Shown: positions 1 through 5,038 of the stretch, piece after piece
Layout: every line of letters starts with the position of its first letter
Position numbering within the stretch: position 1 is the first letter of the stretch
Source of the DNA: Anaerolineales bacterium UBA6663
GTDB taxonomy: Bacteria > Chloroflexota > Anaerolineae > Anaerolineales > UBA6663
Assembly: GCA_002455335.1 (NCBI GenBank)
Contig: DKKP01000105.1
Coordinates: 1-7,613 of the forward strand
Reading direction: 5' to 3'
Length of the DNA stretch: 7,613 bases
The notes under the pieces: generated by a model
Database searches by the model: none
What the model was told of the DNA's origin: nothing
The model's input: only the letters and a program-made list of their open reading frames with translations
Made by a program: the position numbers and the translations under genes

Positions 1-15
1 GAGGGCAAAGCCCTC
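1..15 (-). terminator. Short hairpin downstream of the RNA methyltransferase gene
   Basis: The first 15 bases form a perfect 6-bp inverted repeat (GAGGGC / GCCCTC) around a 3-base loop. It lies 21 bases after the stop codon of the methyltransferase gene, on its downstream side, so it could be part of a transcription terminator. The window ends at the hairpin, so a U-tract cannot be checked, and the stem is short. This is a weak call. Confidence 0.25.
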
Positions 16-36
16 GCGCCGTCACCTGCCCCGACC

Positions 37-834
37 TCACTCGCCACGATCCCACATGCTGTACAGCAGGACCCCGGTGGCCACGGCCAGGTTGAGCGAG
101 GTGACGCGGCCGCGCATGGGGAGGCGCACGATCTGGGCGCACGCGGCCTCCTGAGCGGGGGTCAGGCCCTCGCGCTCGCTGCCCATGAGCAGCACCGCCG
201 GGCGCGGGAAGGCTGTTGCGCGGTAATCGACGGATCCGCCCTCGGAGGTGCCGCTGACGTGATAGCCCTGAGCCGCGGCCCAGGACGTGAACTCGGCGAA
301 GGTCGCCGACACGATCGGCAGCCAGAACAGCGCGCCGAGGCTGGCGCGGACGGCGTTGGGGTGGCCGGGGTCGGCGCCGCCGTCGAGCAGGATCAGGCCA
401 CTGCCCCCGACCGCATCAAGCGTCCGCAGTACGGTGCCGATATTGCCGGGGTCCTGTGGCCGCACGAGCGCCACGAGCCAGGGATGCGTGGCGGCACTGA
501 GCGCCTCGAGCGTGAGCAGCGGCCGGCGGATGACGGCCAGCACGCCCTGCGGGTTCTCCTTCTCGGCCAGCGAGCGGAAGACTTCGTCGGTCAGCGCATA
601 CACGCGTCGACCGGCCGCGCGCTGCTTCTCGAGCAGATCGTGCGCGAACGGGCTCTTGAGCAACTCGGGCGCGTAGCAGATCCAGGCGATGTCGGCGCCG
701 GCCTCGATGGCCTCGCCGACATGACGGATGCCCTCGGCTACGAACAGGCCAGTTTCATCGCGCACCTTGCGCTGCTGCAGTTTACGGGTCAGTTTGACGT
801 CGGGGTTGCGGGGGTTGGTTAGCGTGATAGGCAC
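37..834 (-). CDS. TrmH/SpoU-family RNA 2'-O-methyltransferase
   Basis: This 265-aa protein (from the GTG at 834) is an S-adenosylmethionine-dependent RNA ribose methyltransferase of the SPOUT superfamily, expected to act in the cytoplasm on rRNA or tRNA. The N-terminal ~100 residues resemble the substrate-binding domain of the RlmB/TsnR group. The C-terminal part has the three SpoU motifs: motif 1 PQDPGNIGTVLRTLDA with Arg137, motif 2 LLMGSEREGL (about 215-224), and motif 3 LPMRGRVTSLNLAVATG (about 238-254) with the SLN triad, where the trefoil knot binds the cofactor. The frame stays open upstream to an ATG at 915, but that extension runs through an inverted repeat and a -10-like box and does not resemble the family. 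The protein proper begins at the GTG. No Shine-Dalgarno sequence precedes it. The family call is secure; which nucleotide is methylated cannot be told. Confidence 0.9.
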   Translation of the reverse strand: MPITLTNPRNPDVKLTRKLQQRKVRDETGLFVAEGIRHVGEAIEAGADIAWICYAPELLKSPFAHDLLEKQRAAGRRVYALTDEVFRSLAEKENPQGVLAVIRRPLLTLEALSAATHPWLVALVRPQDPGNIGTVLRTLDAVGGSGLILLDGGADPGHPNAVRASLGALFWLPIVSATFAEFTSWAAAQGYHVSGTSEGGSVDYRATAFPRPAVLLMGSEREGLTPAQEAACAQIVRLPMRGRVTSLNLAVATGVLLYSMWDRGE

Positions 835-841
835 GCTGTGG

Positions 842-847
842 ATTGTA
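842..847 (-). promoter_or_regulatory. Candidate -10 box for a leaderless methyltransferase transcript
   Basis: The minus strand reads TACAAT here, one base from the TATAAT consensus. It is followed by seven bases and then the GTG start of the methyltransferase gene. A transcript starting 7-8 bases after the box would begin at or one base before the start codon, which would explain the absence of a ribosome binding site. No TTGACA-like -35 sits at 16-18 bases upstream, so the promoter is inferred from the -10 and its spacing alone. Confidence 0.4.
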
Positions 848-870
848 CAGCGGCGCCGATCGTCTATGTA

Positions 871-912
871 CACACCGGGGTCGTGCATCTGACGATACCC
901 GACCCCGGTGTG
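871..912 (-). terminator. Perfect 13-bp inverted repeat after the beta-glucosidase gene
   Basis: The arms CACACCGGGGTCG (871-883) and CGACCCCGGTGTG (900-912) are exact reverse complements with a 16-base loop. The repeat starts 15 bases after the beta-glucosidase stop codon, where a terminator of the cellobiose unit would be expected. No T-run follows on the minus strand (it reads TACATAGACG), so it is not a textbook intrinsic terminator. It could instead stabilise the mRNA 3' end, or be an operator for the methyltransferase promoter just beyond it. Confidence 0.45.
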
Positions 913-927
913 CACGCACGCGATCGA

Positions 928-2283
928 CTAAAAGCCGTTAGCGCGCACCACGCCCTGATACCAGACAAACGAGTCCTTGGGCGTACGTTTGAGCGTCGCA
1001 AAGTCGACGTGCACAAGGCCAAAGCGCTGCTTGTAGCCCTCGGCCCACTCGAAGTTGTCGAGCAACGACCAGTGGAAATAGCCACGGACGTCGACGCCGT
1101 CTTTGATCGCGCGATGCAGCTCGGCCAGATAGCGGGTGGTGAAGTCGATGCGCCCGCGATCGTGCACGCGCTGATCGATGCCCACCCAGTCCATCGAGGC
1201 AAGGCCATTCTCGGTGATGTAGATCGGGGTCTTGTAGCGCTCGTACAGGAAGCGCGGCCCCCAGTACAGGGCCTCGGGGGTCACCGGCCAGGGGAAGGCC
1301 GTATGCGGGTACCCGTCCGGGAAGGGCACGAGCTCCGGGCCGTTCGCGCCGGCGCGGACGACCACGCCCTGATAGATGTTGGCGCCGTAGAAGTCGATCG
1401 GCTGGCCGATGATCTCGAAGTCGTCGGCCCCGATCGCGGGCATGGCGTCGCCATAGAGCGCGACGCCGTCCTCGGGATAGCGCTTGAGGAAGATCGGATC
1501 CGAGAACCAGGTGTTGTTCCAGAAATCCTGGCCGCGCACCGCGAACGTGGCCTGCCGCGCAGCGTCGACATCGGCCGGGTTGTTCGGGTCGGCCGGCATG
1601 GCCTGGCTGCTGACCGGCGCAAAGCCGATCTGGATCGGCTGTTTTGCGGCCGCGCGCATGGCCTGTACGGCGCGGCCGTGCGCGAGCAAGGCGTTGTGCC
1701 CGACCCGCAACACCTCGGCCCAGCCCAGCTTATCGCCCGGCGCGTGCACGCCGACCGAGTGCCCGAGCCAGACGAAGCACTGCGGCTCGTTGTGCGTCAT
1801 CCAGTGTGTGACCCGATCCGAATACCGTTCGACGACCAGCGCCGCATAGTCGGCGAACCAGCGCGGGCTGTCGGGGTTGAGCCAGCCGCCCTTGCAGTAC
1901 AGCTCGTACGGGTAATCCCAATGGAAGAGCGTAACGTAGGGCTGCACGCCGGCCGCGAGCAGGCCGTCGATGAAACGATCGTAGTAGTCGAGGCCTTTGG
2001 CGTTGACCGCGCCGACGCCCTCGGGCAGGATCCTGGGCCACGAGAGCGAGAAGCGATGGCCCCGCGCGCCGAGCTCGCGCATCAGCGCGATATCTTCGGA
2101 ATAGCGATGGTACTGGTCACAGGCGGTCGCGCCGCTGTGCCCGTTGTAGATCGCGCCCGGCTTGCGACAAAGCATATCCCAGACCGAAAGTCCGCGCCCA
2201 TCCTCGAACGCCCCACCCTCGACCTGATACGACGCGGTCGCCGTGCCCCACAGAAAGCCCTTCGGAAATTGAAGTGTCGCCAT
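928..2283 (-). CDS. bglA: GH1 beta-glucosidase, cytoplasmic
   Basis: This 451-aa protein is a retaining beta-glucosidase of glycoside hydrolase family 1, which hydrolyses cellobiose and related beta-glucosides to glucose. It has the family's full length and a single (beta/alpha)8 barrel. The N-terminal signature FLWGTATASYQVEGG is at 10-24, with Gln20 for glycone binding. The acid/base Glu166 is in THNEP (163-167), the nucleophile Glu358 in YITENG (355-360), and the glycone-site stretch WSLLDNFEWAEGY at 405-417. No signal peptide is present, so it works on imported sugar. The start at 2283 is set by AAGGA seven bases upstream and by the family N-terminus; an in-frame ATG nine codons earlier lacks support. 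It lies 118 bases after the cellobiose phosphorylase gene in the same direction and is probably co-transcribed. Substrate range (gluco, galacto or fuco) cannot be fixed from sequence. Confidence 0.95.
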   Translation of the reverse strand: MATLQFPKGFLWGTATASYQVEGGAFEDGRGLSVWDMLCRKPGAIYNGHSGATACDQYHRYSEDIALMRELGARGHRFSLSWPRILPEGVGAVNAKGLDYYDRFIDGLLAAGVQPYVTLFHWDYPYELYCKGGWLNPDSPRWFADYAALVVERYSDRVTHWMTHNEPQCFVWLGHSVGVHAPGDKLGWAEVLRVGHNALLAHGRAVQAMRAAAKQPIQIGFAPVSSQAMPADPNNPADVDAARQATFAVRGQDFWNNTWFSDPIFLKRYPEDGVALYGDAMPAIGADDFEIIGQPIDFYGANIYQGVVVRAGANGPELVPFPDGYPHTAFPWPVTPEALYWGPRFLYERYKTPIYITENGLASMDWVGIDQRVHDRGRIDFTTRYLAELHRAIKDGVDVRGYFHWSLLDNFEWAEGYKQRFGLVHVDFATLKRTPKDSFVWYQGVVRANGF

Positions 2284-2401
2284 GTGCAGTTCCTTTGCCA
2301 CGTCTAACACGAATGTGCCTTCGAGCCATCCACGGCCAATCGGCTTGCCCTACCGTTCGTGTCAGTCGTTAGAAATCGTGCCATTCGTGACCAGATTTCG
2401 C
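2284..2401 (-). other. 118-base gap between phosphorylase and beta-glucosidase genes
   Basis: I see no convincing -10/-35 pair and no second CelR-type palindrome here, which favours co-transcription of the two genes. A 6-bp inverted repeat (2372-2377 with 2394-2399) just after the phosphorylase stop is too weak to call a terminator. The octamer CACGAATG occurs at 2308-2315, its exact reverse complement at 2382-2389, and a one-mismatch copy of that complement at 2354-2361. The beta-glucosidase ribosome binding site is at the low-coordinate end. Confidence 0.4.
2291..2295 (-). promoter_or_regulatory. Ribosome binding site of the beta-glucosidase gene
   Basis: The minus strand reads AAGGA, seven bases before the ATG at 2283. 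This is a good Shine-Dalgarno match and spacing. It selects this ATG over the in-frame ATG at 2310, which lies upstream of the site. Confidence 0.8.
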
Positions 2402-4849
2402 TCAGCCCCCGAGACTCGCCCGCACCGCTACGGTTGTCACGCCGGCGGCCGGCCGGGGCACAACATCTCCGGGGACGGGCACGCCGTCGACCTCGAGCGT
2501 CACACCGGGGCCGAACCCGCGCCGAACCACCTCGATTGTGTACGTGACGCCCTGGAATCGGCGCGTGGCCATGAAGCCCGGCCAATCGGCGGGCAGCACG
2601 GGCGCGACCTGTAGCCCGTGCAAGGTCGGGCGGATGCCGAGCAGCCACTGCGTGATCGCGACGTAGTTCCAGGCCGCTGTGCCCGAGAGCCACGAGTTCT
2701 TAGCCTCGCCGTGAGTTGCAGCGTCGCGCCCGGCGATCATCTGCGCGTACACATAGGGCTCACAGCTATGCACCTCGCTGATCGCTTCACGCGCCGACGG
2801 ATTGATCCTCCGATAATAATCGAAGGCGGCCTCGCCACGGCCAAGCCGCGCCTCGGCGATCATGATCCACGGGTTTGTGTGGCAGAAGATGCCGGCATTT
2901 TCTTTGTAGCCCGGCGGGTACGACGAGATCTCGCCCAGGTTGAGGTAATAGCGAGAGTAAGCGGGCTGCTGCAACACGATGCCATGCGGCGTGGCGAGGC
3001 GTTCGGTTACCGAGTCGAGCGCCCGGGTCGCGCGCCCGTTGGCGAGGCCGATACCGGCCATGACGCAGATGCCCTGCGGCTCGATGAAGATCTGACCCTC
3101 GGCGCAGACCGTCGAGCCGACCGGATCGCCGAAGGCATCGTAGGCGCGCCTGAACCAGGCGCCGTCCCAGCCGTGCGCGTCGACGACAGCGACCATCTTG
3201 GCGGCTTCGTCGCGGTAGCGGGTCGCCTCGGCGGCCAGACCACGCGCGGCGGCGATGTCGGCGAGCTCATCGGCGGCGAGCACGAACAGCCCGGCGATGA
3301 AGACCGACTCGGCCACCTTGCCTTCTTTGTTGGTCGTGGTCTGGAACGACTGTCCCGGCGTATCCGAGAAGCAGTTGAGGTTGAGGCAGTCGTTCCAGTC
3401 GGCGCGCCCGATCAGTGGCAGGCCGTGCGGGCCAAGCCTGTCGAGCGTGTACTGCAGACTGCGCTGCAGATGCTCATAGAGCGGGGTCTCGCTCCCTGGC
3501 ACGTTGTCGTAGGGCACAGGTGCTTCGAGGATCCCCCAATCGCCGCTCTCCTTGAGATAGGCTGACACGCCCAGGATCAGCCAGAGCGGGTCGTCGTTGA
3601 AGTTGCTGCCGACGTCGTTGTTGCCGCGCTTGGTCAGCGGCTGGTACTGGTGATAGGCGCCGCCGTTGGGGAGCTGGGTGGCGGCGATGTCGAGGATGCG
3701 CTCGCGGGCGCGCTCGGGCACCATGTGGACGAAGCCGAGCAGATCCTGGTTCGAGTCGCGGAAGCCCATGCCGCGCCCGATACCCGTCTCATAAAGCGAG
3801 GTCGAGCGCGACATGTTGAACGTCACCATGCACTGGTAGGCGTTCCAGATGTTGACCATCCGATCGACGTGCTCGTCGGGCGTGCGCACCTGGAAGATGC
3901 CGAGCACCTCGTCCCAGTAGACGCGCAGCGCCGTGAACGCCGCTTCGACCTGATCGGGCTGCAGGTATCTGGCGATGATCGGCGTGACCGTGCGTTTGTT
4001 GATCGTCTGCGAGCCGGGCGGGTCGAACTTATCGTCTTGCGCGTTCTCGGTATAGCCAAGGACGAAGGTGACGACGCGGGTCTCGCCGGGCTGAAGCGTA
4101 AGCTTCACCTGATGCGCGCCCATCGGCTGCCAGCCGTGCGCGATCGAATTGGTCAACGCGCCCTGCTCGACGGCCAGCGGCTCGCGCCAGTCGCGATAGG
4201 CGCCCAGGAAGGCGTCGCGCTGGGTGTCAAAGCCGGCCAGCGGCTCCGAGCAGGCGAAGTAGGCGAAATGGTCGCGGCGCTCGCGATACTCGGTCTTGTG
4301 ATAGATCACGCCGTCGACGACCTCGACCTGGCCGATGCTGTAGTTGCGCTGGTAATTGGTCGCGTCATCCCAGGCATCCCACAACGCGAACTCGACGCTC
4401 GAGAACAGGTCAAGCGTCGCGGCCGTCTCGCGGGTGTTGGTGACCGTGGCCGTCCAGACCTCGAGCGTCTCGCCGAGCGGGACGAAGTAACGGGTCTCGG
4501 TCCGAATGCCGCGGTAGGTCGACGCGATCGTGGTGTAGCCCATCCCGTGGCGGCAGACGTAGTCGTCGAGCTTCGTCTTCGTCGGCTGCCAGGTGGGCGA
4601 CCAGTAGGCGCCGTCCGCGGCATCGCGCAGATAGAGATACCGGCCGCCGAAGTCGAGCGGCGCGTTGTTGTAGCGATAGCGGGTCAGCCGGCGCAGCCGG
4701 GCGTCGCGATAGAAGCTATAGCCGCCGGCCGTGTTCGAGATGATGCCGAAGTAGGCCTCGGACCCCAGGTAATTGATCCACGGCAGTGGGGTGTCGGGCC
4801 GGGTGATGACGTATTCGCGGTTGGCATCGTCGAAAGTTCCGTATTTCAT
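2402..4849 (-). CDS. cbp: Cellobiose phosphorylase (GH94)
   Basis: This 815-aa enzyme cleaves cellobiose with inorganic phosphate, with inversion, to alpha-D-glucose 1-phosphate and glucose, saving one ATP compared with hydrolysis. The N-terminus (MKYGTFDDANREYVITRPD) and the length match cellobiose phosphorylases; cellodextrin phosphorylases are about 980 aa. Key residues, aligned from memory to the Cellvibrio gilvus enzyme, are present: Arg359 and Asp365 (GIGRGMGFRD), general acid Asp487 in GRADWNDCLN, Lys649-Glu650 (PPGYKENAG), and phosphate-site His657 (FCHTNPW). Ser722-Gly723 (WLSGTAAW) fills the place of a Thr-Gly pair. The beta-sandwich domain covers roughly 1-280 and the (alpha/alpha)6 barrel roughly 310-740. 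No signal peptide is seen, so it is cytoplasmic. The ATG at 4849 is set by AAGGA upstream; a longer in-frame start at 4954 overlaps the putative -10 box. A CelR-type operator lies upstream. Confidence 0.96.
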   Translation of the reverse strand: MKYGTFDDANREYVITRPDTPLPWINYLGSEAYFGIISNTAGGYSFYRDARLRRLTRYRYNNAPLDFGGRYLYLRDAADGAYWSPTWQPTKTKLDDYVCRHGMGYTTIASTYRGIRTETRYFVPLGETLEVWTATVTNTRETAATLDLFSSVEFALWDAWDDATNYQRNYSIGQVEVVDGVIYHKTEYRERRDHFAYFACSEPLAGFDTQRDAFLGAYRDWREPLAVEQGALTNSIAHGWQPMGAHQVKLTLQPGETRVVTFVLGYTENAQDDKFDPPGSQTINKRTVTPIIARYLQPDQVEAAFTALRVYWDEVLGIFQVRTPDEHVDRMVNIWNAYQCMVTFNMSRSTSLYETGIGRGMGFRDSNQDLLGFVHMVPERARERILDIAATQLPNGGAYHQYQPLTKRGNNDVGSNFNDDPLWLILGVSAYLKESGDWGILEAPVPYDNVPGSETPLYEHLQRSLQYTLDRLGPHGLPLIGRADWNDCLNLNCFSDTPGQSFQTTTNKEGKVAESVFIAGLFVLAADELADIAAARGLAAEATRYRDEAAKMVAVVDAHGWDGAWFRRAYDAFGDPVGSTVCAEGQIFIEPQGICVMAGIGLANGRATRALDSVTERLATPHGIVLQQPAYSRYYLNLGEISSYPPGYKENAGIFCHTNPWIMIAEARLGRGEAAFDYYRRINPSAREAISEVHSCEPYVYAQMIAGRDAATHGEAKNSWLSGTAAWNYVAITQWLLGIRPTLHGLQVAPVLPADWPGFMATRRFQGVTYTIEVVRRGFGPGVTLEVDGVPVPGDVVPRPAAGVTTVAVRASLGG

Positions 4850-4859
4850 GGTGGGTAGG

Positions 4860-4864
4860 TCCTT
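4860..4864 (-). promoter_or_regulatory. Ribosome binding site of the cellobiose phosphorylase gene
   Basis: The minus strand reads AAGGA, ten bases before the ATG at 4849. The spacing is slightly long, but the site agrees with the conserved N-terminus of the family and so decides the start. Confidence 0.7.
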
Positions 4865-4897
4865 ATGGGCCACGTTGCACGACGGGCCGGGAGTGGG

Positions 4898-4939
4898 GAG
4901 CAGGCCAGCGACCACGGGGAGTGAGCCGCCGGCCTGCTC
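4898..4939 (-). promoter_or_regulatory. Leader inverted repeat in the phosphorylase 5' UTR
   Basis: The arms GAGCAGGCC (4898-4906) and GGCCTGCTC (4931-4939) are exact reverse complements, a 9-bp GC-rich stem with a 24-base loop. If transcription starts near 4943, the stem forms only a few bases from the 5' end of the mRNA and about 34 bases before the ribosome binding site. It could protect the mRNA end or tune elongation. No leader peptide or competing stem was found, so its role is open. Confidence 0.35.
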
Positions 4940-4949
4940 GCCCGAGACG

Positions 4950-4955
4950 ATCATA
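4950..4955 (-). promoter_or_regulatory. Candidate -10 box of the cellobiose operon promoter
   Basis: The minus strand reads TATGAT, one base from TATAAT. At 17 bases upstream the -35 position falls on the right half of the CelR-type palindrome, and no TTGACA-like -35 is visible. A start near 4943 would give a leader of about 94 bases. The geometry, with the operator over the -35 region, supports the call. Confidence 0.45.
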
Positions 4956-4971
4956 CCCCAAATTCACCGCT

Positions 4972-4987
4972 TTGGGAGCGCTCCCAA
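4972..4987. promoter_or_regulatory. CelR/CebR-type operator (LacI-family, cellobiose-responsive)
   Basis: TTGGGAGCGCTCCCAA is a perfect 16-bp palindrome. Its inner 14 bases, TGGGAGCGCTCCCA, equal the operator described for CelR of Thermobifida fusca and CebR of Streptomyces, LacI-family repressors released by cellobiose. It has the central CG typical of LacI/GalR sites. It sits about 17 bases upstream of the putative -10 of the cellobiose phosphorylase gene, where a bound repressor would block RNA polymerase. The identity of the site and its neighbour gene support each other. The regulator gene itself is not in the window. Confidence 0.85.
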
Positions 4988-5006
4988 TCCGAGCACAGCG
5001 AAGGGG

Positions 5007-5036
5007 TTGAGAGACCAGGCCGACCTGGCCTCTCAA
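5007..5036 (-). terminator. Hairpin terminator of the ABC exporter operon
   Basis: In the minus-strand RNA the arms UUGAGAGGCCAGG and CCUGGUCUCUCAA pair over 13 positions (12 Watson-Crick and one G-U) around a UCGG loop. The stem begins two bases after the stop codon of the exporter gene. In the opposite-strand RNA the G-U position becomes an A-C mismatch, so the fold is best on the coding strand. The following bases (CCCCTTCGCT) make a poor U-tract. It separates the exporter operon from the cellobiose operon. Confidence 0.6.
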
Positions 5037-5038
5037 AC

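Noticed and set aside
835..915. Longer N-terminus of the methyltransferase from the ATG at 915
   Set aside because: The added 27 residues cross the inverted repeat and the TACAAT box and do not look like the family N-terminus.
838..2307. Long open frame of 489 codons on the plus strand opposite the beta-glucosidase gene
   Set aside because: It mirrors a clear GH1 gene in GC-rich DNA, its translation is rich in Arg, Val and Asp with no recognisable domain, and the opposite strand has all catalytic motifs.
2402..4849. Cellodextrin or chitobiose phosphorylase as the GH94 activity
   Set aside because: The length (815 aa) and the N-terminal sequence match cellobiose phosphorylases; cellodextrin enzymes are about 980 aa. 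A small chance of another beta-1,4 specificity remains.
2618..4858. Open frames of 315 and 402 codons on the plus strand opposite the cellobiose phosphorylase gene
   Set aside because: No domain is recognisable and the composition is that of antisense GC-rich coding DNA; the minus-strand gene is unambiguous.
4850..4954. Longer N-terminus of the cellobiose phosphorylase from the ATG at 4954
   Set aside because: That ATG overlaps the -10-like TATGAT, the added residues cross the leader hairpin, and the family N-terminus begins at the ATG at 4849, which has its own ribosome binding site.
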